A model generated the notes under the pieces. That model was not told the DNA's origin. It made no database searches and saw only the letters and a program-made list of their open reading frames with translations. The position numbers and the translations under genes are program-made. A DNA stretch of 6,529 nt, from positions 1 through 6,529 of the forward strand of contig CAYPTI010000102.1 of NCBI GenBank assembly GCA_964413525.1, given 5' to 3'. This document shows positions 1-5,826 of the stretch, piece by piece (the first letter of the stretch is position 1; each line of letters begins with the position of its first letter). This DNA is from CAYPTI01 sp964413525 [NCBI: uncultured bacterium]. Its GTDB lineage: Bacteria; T1Sed10-126.

Positions 1-135
1 ACCATCACGCCGGGCAAGCGAGCCGACCTGGCCGTCCTGTCCGACGACCCGCTGGCGACGGAGCCGGACCGACTGTCGGACCTGGAGTGTGAACTCACGG
101 TGGCCGGAGGAGAGGTGGTGTACCGGGCGGAGTGA
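1..135 (+). CDS. Amidohydrolase family protein, C-terminal fragment (5' end outside window)
   Basis: Only the last 44 codons are present, ending in TGA at 133-135. The peptide opens TITPGKRADLAVLSDDPLAT and closes with TVAGGEVVYRAE. This is the usual tail of metal-dependent amidohydrolases: a 'G.i.pGk.ADlavL..dPl' strand returning to the small beta-sandwich domain, followed by a final 'T.vgGevvy' strand. It most resembles the YtcJ-like or imidazolonepropionase-type branch, which hydrolyses C-N bonds in cyclic amides or N-acyl compounds. The metal ligands and active site lie outside the window, so substrate and metal cannot be judged. The next gene on this strand starts 528 bases downstream, so shared transcription is not evident, and no clear terminator follows the stop. 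Confidence 0.85.
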   Translation, partial: TITPGKRADLAVLSDDPLATEPDRLSDLECELTVAGGEVVYRAE

Positions 136-392
136 CCTCCGTGGTGAAGTTCGGCCCGGTATCGAGCGTCCTTTATTTGAACGTGGTAGGTCCGCTTTCT
201 CGACGCTGGGACAACGTCGGTCTCCCGGGAAGAAACCGAACGTCAGAAAACCCTTCAATCCCCGATTCCTCCGTTACTCCGCTGGAACCCTGTATCGACT
301 CCCTCAATATAGTTTTGTGGAATGTCCGAAACGGGAACAGCATGGGTGGTAACCGACTTCCCGTATAACAACAGTTCCCTCACATCATTCTT

Positions 393-411
393 ATTCAGCC
401 AGTGGCTGAAT
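393..411. repeat. 19-bp perfect inverted repeat
   Basis: ATTCAGCCA (393-401) and TGGCTGAAT (403-411) are exact reverse complements around a single central G. As DNA this resembles a dimeric-regulator operator. As RNA it gives a 7-bp stem with a CAGTG loop. No T-run follows, so it is not a simple intrinsic terminator. Confidence 0.7.
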
Positions 412-419
412 TCCGAGGT

Positions 420-447
420 GAGAAGCTCTCCGTTCGGCGAGCTTCTC
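420..447. repeat. 9-bp inverted repeat with 10-base loop
   Basis: GAGAAGCTC (420-428) pairs perfectly with GAGCTTCTC (439-447), leaving the loop TCCGTTCGGC, which contains one of the three CCGTTCGG copies. A G-U pair can extend the stem by one (419/448). It begins nine bases after the 393-411 palindrome, so the two form adjacent hairpins. No oligo-T tract follows. Confidence 0.7.
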
Positions 448-490
448 GAAAGCCGTTCGGAAACCGTTGTTACACGGAAAATTGTCCCTC

Positions 491-522
491 GGTTGAGGTT
501 CGTCTTTTTCTTGAACCGAACC
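491..522 (+). repeat. Imperfect hairpin around a T-rich loop
   Basis: GGTT (491-494) and GGTTC (497-501) can pair with AACC (519-522) and GAACC (513-517), giving a 9-bp interrupted stem with loop GTCTTTTTCTT. The alternative short hairpin CCTC-GGTT-GAGG (487-498) uses the same bases. Just downstream, AACGGAC (523-529) is complementary to GTCCGTT (555-561). Together with the two stronger repeats upstream, this suggests a structured transcript or a composite regulatory site. Individually each of these is weak. Confidence 0.35.
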
Positions 523-578
523 AACGGACGATTCGTCTTTTGTTGATTGTGGAGGTCCGTTCGGCCGGGTCGAGCCGG

Positions 579-606
579 TTGTTTTTGGTCTCACGTTTCG
601 TATATT
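579..606 (+). promoter_or_regulatory. Candidate sigma70-type promoter for the crotonase gene
   Basis: TATATT at 601-606 matches the -10 consensus at five of six positions. A weak -35-like TTGTTT sits at 579-584 with a 16-bp spacer. Transcription would start near 613, giving a leader of about 50 bases to the ATG at 664. The -10 is convincing and the -35 is poor. Confidence 0.4.
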
Positions 607-650
607 GGGTTTCACCAACGGCAGTTCCGTCATCCTGATCCGGGGACGAG

Positions 651-657
651 AAAGGAG
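651..657 (+). promoter_or_regulatory. Shine-Dalgarno site fixing the crotonase start
   Basis: AAAGGAG ends six bases before the ATG at 664. This supports that start over the in-frame upstream TTG at 547, whose extra residues do not resemble a crotonase N-terminus. Confidence 0.8.
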
Positions 658-663
658 CGACCG

Positions 664-1449
664 ATGAGCGTTGATTGCCAGGTGGAGGACGGCGTGGCCA
701 CCCTGACGCTGGACCGTCCGGACCGCTTGAACGCCCTGACCTTCGACGTCTACGGGGCCTTGCGGGACCGGTTTTTCGAGTTCCGTCAGGCGGACGACGT
801 TCAGGCCGTAATCCTGACCGGTCGCGGGGAGGGGTTCTGTTCCGGAGGGGACGTCGACGACATCATCGGCGAATTAATCGACACGGACGTCAAGGACCAT
901 CTTGATTTCACCCGGATGACCGGCAGCGTGGTACGCAACATGCGGTTGCTGGAGAAACCAATTATCGCCGCCCTCAACGGCACGACGGCCGGAGCGGGGG
1001 CCGTGCTGGCCCTGGCGGCCGATTTTCGGCTGGCGGTCGAGGACGCCACCATCGCGTTTTTGTTCAGCCGGGTGGGCCTGACCGGAGCCGACATGGGGGC
1101 CGCCTATCTGCTCCCCAAATACGTCGGTCAGGGTCGAGCTCTTGAATTGCTGATGATGGGAGACTCGATCGACGCCCGAACCGCTCAGCGATGGGGGCTG
1201 GTCAACCGGGTCCTGGAGGCCGACGAGTTGATGGACACCGCCCGAGAATGGGCCGACCGCCTGGTCGCGGGACCCAACCAGGCCCTCGGGATGACCAAAC
1301 GACTGGTCAACAACGAATGGAACATGGACCTGATCTCGGCCCTCGAATCCGAAGCCCAGGCCCAGGCTCTGATGCTGATGGGCGAGGACCACCGGCGGTT
1401 TTACGAGGCCTTCAAGCAGGGCACGGATCCCGAATTTAGCGGCAATTAA
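664..1449 (+). CDS. Enoyl-CoA hydratase/isomerase (crotonase) superfamily protein
   Basis: This is a 261-residue protein, the normal length for a crotonase. The N-terminus MSVDCQVEDGVATLTLDRP begins the first strand pair, with RLNAL at about 20-24. The first oxyanion-hole loop is FCSGGDVDDI (F58-D65 region), and the second is NGTTAGAGAVLALAAD (105-120). The late motif VGQGRALELL and the later GLVNRVL helix region are also typical. The fold binds acyl-CoA and stabilises a thioester enolate. However, alignment by eye to rat mitochondrial hydratase puts Val114 and Phe134 where the two catalytic glutamates (E144, E164) belong, so simple enoyl-CoA hydration is doubtful. An aspartate, D143 in GADMG, lies close to the position of the catalytic Asp204 of dienoyl-CoA isomerase, allowing a one-residue insertion. 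It may instead act as an isomerase, hydrolase or C-C-bond enzyme. The gene precedes RidA and an aryl-CoA ligase on the same strand. Family assignment is firm; the reaction is unknown. Confidence 0.9.
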   Translation: MSVDCQVEDGVATLTLDRPDRLNALTFDVYGALRDRFFEFRQADDVQAVILTGRGEGFCSGGDVDDIIGELIDTDVKDHLDFTRMTGSVVRNMRLLEKPIIAALNGTTAGAGAVLALAADFRLAVEDATIAFLFSRVGLTGADMGAAYLLPKYVGQGRALELLMMGDSIDARTAQRWGLVNRVLEADELMDTAREWADRLVAGPNQALGMTKRLVNNEWNMDLISALESEAQAQALMLMGEDHRRFYEAFKQGTDPEFSGN

Positions 1450-1451
1450 CC

Positions 1452-1501
1452 CCCGGGAACCGGGACGAGTGTCCGCCGGCGGAACGAGGTTTCGGGCCCG
1501 A
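1452..1501. repeat. Three evenly spaced GC-rich dyads after the crotonase gene
   Basis: Three short palindromes follow the crotonase stop: CCCGG-GAA-CCGGG (1452-1464), TCCGCCGGCGGA (1472-1483, perfect) and TCGGGCCCGA (1492-1501, perfect). Their centres are about 19 to 20 bases apart. They end ten bases before a candidate -35 for the RidA gene. The first could be a weak terminator stem, but no T-run follows it. Operator sites or chance in GC-rich DNA are equally possible. Confidence 0.35.
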
Positions 1502-1510
1502 TTTGTTGCG

Positions 1511-1539
1511 TAGACATGGCTCGAAGGACAATATACATT
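1511..1539 (+). promoter_or_regulatory. Candidate sigma70-type promoter for the RidA-ligase pair
   Basis: TAGACA (1511-1516, five of six matches to -35) is followed after 17 bp by TACATT (1534-1539). The overlapping TATACA (1532-1537) is a better -10 but gives a 15-bp spacer. Transcription would start near 1545, leaving a leader of about 45 bases before the ATG at 1590. Confidence 0.45.
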
Positions 1540-1589
1540 GAGCTGAACCCGGCTACCCAATCCTCTTTTCCAACGCACGGGAGGTTTCC

Positions 1590-1997
1590 ATGCCCCGACG
1601 AATGATCAACCCACCGGATCTGGTGGAACCGAAGGGATTCAACCACGGTATTCTGGTTGAAGACGGACCGATTCTGTTCCTGGCCGGTCAGGACCCCACC
1701 GGTCCGGACGGATCCATCGTGGGAAAAGGAGATCTGGTCGAACAGTACCGTCAGGTGCTGGAAAATTTGATCAGCGTGGTGGAGGAAGGCGGAGGCACCG
1801 CCGATGACATCGTCAAGTTGAACATCTACGTGGTGGATCGCCAGCGGTACCTGGACAATCTTTCCCGGCTTGGAGCCGTCCATCAGGAGTACCTCGACCA
1901 TTACCCGGCCATGGCTTTTTTTCAGGTTCAGAGCCTCTACAAGGAAGAGGCTCTGGTTGAAATGGAAGGGTTCGCCGCCCCGGGTTCATCCCCATGA
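1590..1997 (+). CDS. RidA/YjgF/YER057c/UK114-family protein lacking the key arginine
   Basis: This is a 135-residue single-domain protein, the usual length for the family. GGGAGG at 1579-1584 sits five bases before this ATG, favouring it over the ATG at 1602. Family features are the LFLAGQDP strand (29-36), a long helix around 48-66, DDIVKLNIYVVD (72-83) and the C-terminal strand ALVEMEGFA (121-129). RidA proteins form trimers with active sites between subunits. The archetype hydrolyses reactive enamine/imine intermediates using an arginine (Arg105 in E. coli) that binds the substrate carboxylate. Here the matching segment is HYPAMAFFQV, which puts Met108 at that position. This suggests a member of the non-archetypal Rid subfamilies, perhaps acting on a substrate without a free carboxylate, such as a CoA thioester. 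The crotonase lies upstream and the aryl-CoA ligase 88 bases downstream. The family is clear; the role is inferred. Confidence 0.88.
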   Translation: MPRRMINPPDLVEPKGFNHGILVEDGPILFLAGQDPTGPDGSIVGKGDLVEQYRQVLENLISVVEEGGGTADDIVKLNIYVVDRQRYLDNLSRLGAVHQEYLDHYPAMAFFQVQSLYKEEALVEMEGFAAPGSSP

Positions 1998-2071
1998 CAG
2001 GCACGCCGGAAGCAATGACCCGAACGGAACCGTGCTGCGCGAGGCTGAACGGAACGGTAACAAATCGATTT

Positions 2072-2077
2072 AAGGAG
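2072..2077 (+). promoter_or_regulatory. Shine-Dalgarno site fixing the ligase start
   Basis: AAGGAG lies eight bases before the ATG at 2086. It overlaps the in-frame GTG at 2077, which therefore cannot be the start. A second in-frame ATG at 2092 is less well spaced. Confidence 0.8.
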
Positions 2078-2085
2078 TGTTTGCG

Positions 2086-3651
2086 ATGACGATGCGGATC
2101 CAGGACGTTCCCGAAACCTACAACGTGGTCGACATTCTGGAGCGAAATCTCCCCGAACGAGCCGACAAGACCGCCCTTCTGAGTTACGAACGGAACCTGA
2201 CTTTCGGGGAGGTTTCCGACGAGGTCAACCAGGTGGGCAACGCGCTCAAGAACCTCGGGGTGAATTTCGGCGAGCACGTGGGAATCCTGTCCCTGGACGT
2301 TCCCGCCTGGGTTACGTCCTTCTTCGGGATTGGAAAGATCGGCGCCGTCGCGGTGGGACTCAACACGTTGCTGACCCCGGACGATTACCAGTTCATCCTT
2401 CATGACAGCCGGGTACGGGTGTTGATCGTTCACAGCTCCCTGATGGAGAACCTCGAACCCATTCGGGATGACCTTCCGCTGCTCGACCAGGTCATCGTAA
2501 TCGGGGAGTCCGAACACGCCCGTGACGAAGACCTGACGTTCAGCGAGTGGATCGAGGGGGAGTCCACCGACCTCGAGGCGGCCCCCACCCACCGGGAGGA
2601 CTTCTGTTCGCTGAATTATTCAAGCGGTACGACGGGCATGCCGAAGGGAATCCCCCATTCGCCGAAGGACTACATCCTGACCGCGGATCGATGGGGAAAA
2701 AATACCCTCGGGCTCACGGAGGAGGACCGGACCTTTGCCGTGGCGAAGATGTTCTTTACCTTCGGGAACGGGGGGAACCTTATCTACCCCTGGTACGTCG
2801 GGGCCAGCACGGTGCTGTTTTCGGGACCGCCCCGGGTGGCGACCAACGTCCTGGAGGTCATCGAAGAGTTTGAGCCGACGATTCTGTACAACGCTCCGAC
2901 CAGTTACGCGGCCATCCTGGCACAGGACGATTTTCCCGGTGACTGGGACTACTCCTCCCTGCGACTCTGCGTGTCGGCCGGGGAAGCGCTTCCGGCCCCA
3001 CTGTGGGAACGCTGGAAGGACACCACCGGGCTGGACACCATCGACGGCATCGGCACCACCGAAAACTACCACATCTTTATTTCCAACGCCCCGGACGACA
3101 TCCAGCCCGGCAGCAGCGGTCGCGTCGTGGAGGGTTACGACGTCAAGATCGTGGACGAGAACGGCGACGAGGTCGAGCAGGGGGAAATCGGGGACCTGCT
3201 GCTCAAGACCGACACCGTGGCTCCCTTCTACTGGCACCAGTACGAGGCCAGCCAGCGGGCGATGAAGGGGGAATGGTTCTTCACCGGCGACAAGTATTAC
3301 CAGGACGAGGACGGGTACTACTTTCACGCCGGTCGCTCGGACGACATGATGAAGGTCGGGGGCATCTGGGTGTCGCCGGTGGAAGTCGAAAGCACCCTGG
3401 TGAGCCACGACGCGGTGCAGGAATGTGCCGTGGTTGAGGAGACGGACCAGGACGACCTGGTGAAGCCGAAGGCCTACGTGGTGTTAACCCGTCAGTACGA
3501 GGCCAGCGTGGAACTGGAGGAGGAACTCATTGAGTACACCCGGCAGGAAATCGCCGATTACAAACGGCCCCGCTGGGTGGAGTTCCGGGAGGAACTTCCG
3601 AAGACGGCCACGGAAAAAATCCAGCGCTACAAGCTCCGCGAGGAGGATTAG
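2086..3651 (+). CDS. Benzoate-CoA ligase family (acyl/aryl-CoA synthetase, ANL superfamily)
   Basis: This is a 521-residue adenylate-forming enzyme that would activate a carboxylic acid with ATP and then transfer it to CoA in the cytoplasm. Motifs appear in family order: the P-loop-like YSSGTTGMPKG (178-188), the aryl-binding/adenylate loop DGIGTTE (320-326), FTGDK (399-403) and the hinge GRSDDMMKVGG (416-426), then WVSPVEVES. The catalytic lysine is Lys511 in PKTATEKIQRYK. 'DGIGTTE..HIFISN' and 'GIWVSPVEVE' are characteristic of benzoate-CoA ligases and relatives that use 2-amino- or hydroxybenzoate or other cyclic acids. Length fits that family. One oddity is Glu510 before the catalytic lysine, where glycine is normal (TATGK). 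It sits directly after RidA and is probably in the same transcript. The substrate cannot be read from sequence, and a non-aromatic acid is possible. Confidence 0.9.
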   Translation: MTMRIQDVPETYNVVDILERNLPERADKTALLSYERNLTFGEVSDEVNQVGNALKNLGVNFGEHVGILSLDVPAWVTSFFGIGKIGAVAVGLNTLLTPDDYQFILHDSRVRVLIVHSSLMENLEPIRDDLPLLDQVIVIGESEHARDEDLTFSEWIEGESTDLEAAPTHREDFCSLNYSSGTTGMPKGIPHSPKDYILTADRWGKNTLGLTEEDRTFAVAKMFFTFGNGGNLIYPWYVGASTVLFSGPPRVATNVLEVIEEFEPTILYNAPTSYAAILAQDDFPGDWDYSSLRLCVSAGEALPAPLWERWKDTTGLDTIDGIGTTENYHIFISNAPDDIQPGSSGRVVEGYDVKIVDENGDEVEQGEIGDLLLKTDTVAPFYWHQYEASQRAMKGEWFFTGDKYYQDEDGYYFHAGRSDDMMKVGGIWVSPVEVESTLVSHDAVQECAVVEETDQDDLVKPKAYVVLTRQYEASVELEEELIEYTRQEIADYKRPRWVEFREELPKTATEKIQRYKLREED

Positions 3652-3670
3652 CCCGGCTCCTTCGCGAGCT

Positions 3671-3703
3671 GAACCGATCCCTGCTCGGAGGGTTCCCTGT
3701 TTT
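3671..3703 (+). terminator. Weak candidate terminator after the ligase gene
   Basis: GAACC (3671-3675) and TCC (3678-3680) pair with GGTTC (3691-3695) and GGA (3687-3689). The hairpin is followed by CCTGTTTT. Starting 20 bases after the ligase stop, it is well placed, but the stem is interrupted and the T-tract is short. Confidence 0.35.
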
Positions 3704-3705
3704 CA

Positions 3706-3732
3706 GGACGGCTTGTTGATCCGTCCGTTGTT
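3706..3732 (+). terminator. Second candidate terminator hairpin, convergent gap
   Basis: GGACGG (3706-3711) and CCGTCC (3721-3726) form a perfect 6-bp stem with a 9-base loop, followed by GTTGTT. A competing stem, GATCCG (3718-3723) with CGGATC (3739-3744), overlaps it. These may end the ligase transcript before the convergent CoA-transferase genes. No comparable T-tract was seen for the minus-strand transcript. Confidence 0.4.
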
Positions 3733-3800
3733 AAGAATCGGATCGTAAGTCAGCAGGGTTCTTCGTGGGGGTTTTCTGGAGGCAGTCCGACGGGCCAAAC

Positions 3801-4589
3801 CTACCGGGTCCAGAAGCCGTCCGGGTCGAACCGTCGGATCAGCGTCAGTTCTTCCTCCGACGGGGGTTCGGTGGTGGCGGGGAAATCCTCCGAGGTTTGC
3901 AGGTCCCAGGGAAAGTCAGGCTCGATTCCTTCCCGCTCCACGCCCGGATGCAGGGAATCCAGAACCATTTCTCCTCCGTCGTCAAATCCGAACACGGCCT
4001 TGCTGGTGACGAGCGCCTGGGGTCCGCCTCCCGGAAGCCCGTTGGCTTCCCTCCACTCGCCGCCCGAACCGTATCCGGGGCTGGTCACGTAGTGGACTTC
4101 GTTCACGAACCGCCGGGCCTGATGAGGCATCAGGATAATCGTCCGGCCGGCCATGCAGGCCATGTCGGCGGCTCCTCCGCTCCCCGGCAATCGGATATTT
4201 CGGTCGGGCCGATCTCCCTCGCCCGGAGCAAGCACCCGGGTGGTGTTGAGGTTCCCGTACCGGTCGATCTCGGCTCCACCCAGGAACCCGATGTCAACCT
4301 GACCCCGCTGCAGCCGGCTCATGATCTCCATCATGCCGGTGTTGGAGAGGGAGTGATCGAGGTTCGACAGGTCGCACATGGTCTGGAGAAATTGTTCGGC
4401 GGGATCGTCGCGGACCACTCCGCTTTCGAAAATCGACAGGGCGTTGGGGGCGTGGGTGCTCACCGCGAGCTGGAACGCGATCATCGGCAACCGCATCCCG
4501 ACGAAGACCTGCTCCCCGTCGTTAATCAACCGCGCCGCCGCGCAGACCATCAATTCCCGGGCCGTGTAGTCGGATTCGTTACTGTCCAT
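3801..4589 (-). CDS. CoA-transferase subunit B, glutaconate CoA-transferase GctB-like
   Basis: This is a 262-residue protein. The ATG at 4589-4587 follows a strong GAGGAGG (4602-4596) at six bases. The open frame extends upstream to 4841, but only inside the partner gene. The order of motifs follows Acidaminococcus GctB closely: DYTARELMVCAAARLI (7-22), VGMRLPMIAF (30-39), FESGVV (54-59), IGFLGGAEIDRYGNLNTT, RLPGSGGAADMA, HQARRFVNEVHYVTSPGYG and a C-terminal 'LIRR-DPDGF'. Glu55 in FESG aligns with the catalytic Glu54 of GctB, which carries the CoA thioester during transfer, so transferase activity is plausible. Related IpdAB-type proteins are instead ring-opening hydrolases, and this must be kept open. 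It works as a heteromer with subunit A, whose gene it overlaps by 11 bases (ATGGACAGTAA holds both start and stop). The substrate is unknown. Confidence 0.88.
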   Translation of the reverse strand: MDSNESDYTARELMVCAAARLINDGEQVFVGMRLPMIAFQLAVSTHAPNALSIFESGVVRDDPAEQFLQTMCDLSNLDHSLSNTGMMEIMSRLQRGQVDIGFLGGAEIDRYGNLNTTRVLAPGEGDRPDRNIRLPGSGGAADMACMAGRTIILMPHQARRFVNEVHYVTSPGYGSGGEWREANGLPGGGPQALVTSKAVFGFDDGGEMVLDSLHPGVEREGIEPDFPWDLQTSEDFPATTEPPSEEELTLIRRFDPDGFWTR

Positions 4590-5475
4590 AGGGAACCTCC
4601 TCGGCGTAGGAGGGTCGGCTGATGTCCGGGGGACCGCCGCTCCGATCCATGTACTCGGCTCGGTCGGAAACGCCGTGGATCCACTCGGCGGCCCAGGTTC
4701 GGAACCCGTCCTCGGTTTTGGTTTCGTCATGGTAGTCGAGGAAGTGGTCGTGGTCCCGGTTGTAGTAGCCGGAAACCGGGGACGGGTGGGCACCGCCGGG
4801 ACATTCAACCACGGCCCCCACGCGCTCGTGTGTGATAGCAACCCGATTGGGATCGCTTTTGATCACCTCGGAGGAGACGAGCTCCTCGGCGATGACGATG
4901 ATCCGGTTGGCCGCCCCGATGGCCTGGTGGGACACGCCCGTGTTCCCCCACATGTGAGCGTTTCCCCGGTCGTCGGCCCGCTGCACGTGAACCACGGCCC
5001 AGTCGGGCCGGATGGCCGGTACCAGCACCACCGGCTCCCCGCCGATCGGATCCTCCGTTTGTATCAGGTTGTCGTTTTCCTTCAGGATGTCCGTTCCAAG
5101 CAGGGACCGGGTGGGCAGGTAGGGAACCCCGAGGCGTCCGGCCTCCAGGGAGAGAGCCAGGCTGAAGTTGGAGTGGTCCTCCATCTCGAGTTCGCCGGCT
5201 TCCACGGCCCGGCGAAAGCAGTACCCCGAACCCGCGCTGACGTTCCCCACCCAGGCGGCTCGCACGGTTTGAACCCGACCGGCGCCGATCAGCTGATCGA
5301 ACAGCATGTCGCTTATCGGACCGATCAGCGTGAGGTTTTCCAGTTCCTGGCGGATCATCTCGTGGCCGGCGGCGAAGGGAATGGCGTGCTCGAGGGCAAG
5401 CCCCATCGCGACCGAATCCCCGGCCTGGATCAGCCCGATGGCCTGGTTCATGGACATCCGTCTGTCGTCGGACAT
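4579..5475 (-). CDS. CoA-transferase subunit A, glutaconate CoA-transferase GctA-like
   Basis: This is a 298-residue protein, slightly shorter than Acidaminococcus GctA because the C-terminus ends earlier. It follows the family along its length: MNQAIGLIQAGDSVAMG (9-25), a helix ending in ELENLTLIGP, IGAGRVQTVRAAWVGN, FRRAVEAGELEMEDHSNF, GVPYLPTRSLLGTD, DWAVVHVQRADDRGNAHMWG, IIVIAEELVSSEVI and VVECPGGAHPS. Subunit A forms much of the acyl-CoA site, while the catalytic Glu is supplied by subunit B. The start at 5475 is the best available but has only a distant GGGGAG, 15 bases upstream. Met7 and Met9 lack any SD. The gene diverges from rpsB. A TTGACG element on this strand (5686-5681) could be a -35, but no good -10 was found, so its promoter is unresolved. 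Confidence 0.88.
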   Translation of the reverse strand: MSDDRRMSMNQAIGLIQAGDSVAMGLALEHAIPFAAGHEMIRQELENLTLIGPISDMLFDQLIGAGRVQTVRAAWVGNVSAGSGYCFRRAVEAGELEMEDHSNFSLALSLEAGRLGVPYLPTRSLLGTDILKENDNLIQTEDPIGGEPVVLVPAIRPDWAVVHVQRADDRGNAHMWGNTGVSHQAIGAANRIIVIAEELVSSEVIKSDPNRVAITHERVGAVVECPGGAHPSPVSGYYNRDHDHFLDYHDETKTEDGFRTWAAEWIHGVSDRAEYMDRSGGPPDISRPSYAEEVPYGQ

Positions 5476-5583
5476 GGTTCCGGATCAGGGCTCCCCGTTC
5501 GGATCGTAGTCCGCTTGTTGGTTACCGGTTCAGACGTCGGTTCGACTCGGGCTCCGTCGACGAGCCGGCCCGAAGCACCGGAT

Positions 5584-5615
5584 GGTACGCTGTCGGTACG
5601 CCTCCCCGCAGGGGA
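5584..5615. repeat. Tandem GGTACGC repeat plus GC hairpin
   Basis: Two GGTACGC copies one helical turn apart are followed within two bases by a 5-bp inverted repeat with a 3-base loop. The element lies 109 to 140 bases upstream of the CoA-transferase subunit A start, so it could be a regulator site for that operon. Chance is not excluded. Confidence 0.3.
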
Positions 5616-5734
5616 CGTCACCGTGGGGGCCACCCGTCGATCAATCACGGAAAGCGATCTTCTCACCCGCTCTTTGAGTCCGTCAACGATGCGCTTTTTC
5701 GCCGGACAACGGCCGGTTCATACGGCAGTGTATT

Positions 5735-5761
5735 TTGATTGCTCGGACAGCCTGATATACT
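5735..5761 (+). promoter_or_regulatory. rpsB promoter (extended -10)
   Basis: TGATATACT (5753-5761) is an extended -10: TG, one base, then TATACT, which matches the -10 consensus at five of six positions. TTGATT (5735-5740) is a candidate -35 with a 15-bp spacer. An alternative -35, TTTTGA (5733-5738), gives 17 bp. Transcription would start near 5768, giving a leader of about 135 bases. Confidence 0.65.
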
Positions 5762-5826
5762 TAAAGACTTTGGAACGGATCAACTATCTCATCATCAATC
5801 ACGCTTCTGGATTCGTGGTTGGGGTG

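Larger units (their letters stand above)
136..663. other. Long intergenic region with clustered inverted repeats
   Basis: No credible gene was found on either strand in these 528 bases. Short open frames exist, but they lack ribosome sites and read as low-complexity, Arg/Ser/Pro-rich peptides. The region looks less GC-rich than the flanking genes. From about 393 to 561 it contains several inverted repeats close together, listed separately. The octamer CCGTTCGG occurs three times, at 430-437, 453-460 and 557-564. A candidate promoter lies at its right edge. The left part, 136-390, shows only a weak dyad, TCGGT (217-221) with ACCGA (235-239), flanking a CCCGGG, which does not make a convincing terminator for the amidohydrolase. 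Confidence 0.6.

Noticed and set aside
874-1578. 234-residue open frame on the minus strand across the crotonase gene
   Set aside because: It is antisense to a clear crotonase, has no SD, and its peptide resembles no family I know. Long antisense frames are common in GC-rich genes.
2620-3408. 262-residue minus-strand frame and a 176-residue plus-strand frame inside the ligase gene
   Set aside because: Both overlap a well-matched ligase with all its motifs and have no independent support.
3801-4841. Longer 346-residue version of CoA-transferase subunit B
   Set aside because: The extra N-terminus lies wholly inside subunit A in another frame and does not resemble the family. The ATG at 4589 has a strong SD.
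5519-5556. tRNA-like T-arm sequence (GGTTCGACTC)
   Set aside because: The flanking five bases do not pair as a T-stem, and no acceptor, D or anticodon arm could be placed.
5448-5666. 72-residue minus-strand frame upstream of CoA-transferase subunit A
   Set aside because: It overlaps the start of subunit A in another frame, has no SD and reads as an Arg/Pro/Ser-rich random peptide.
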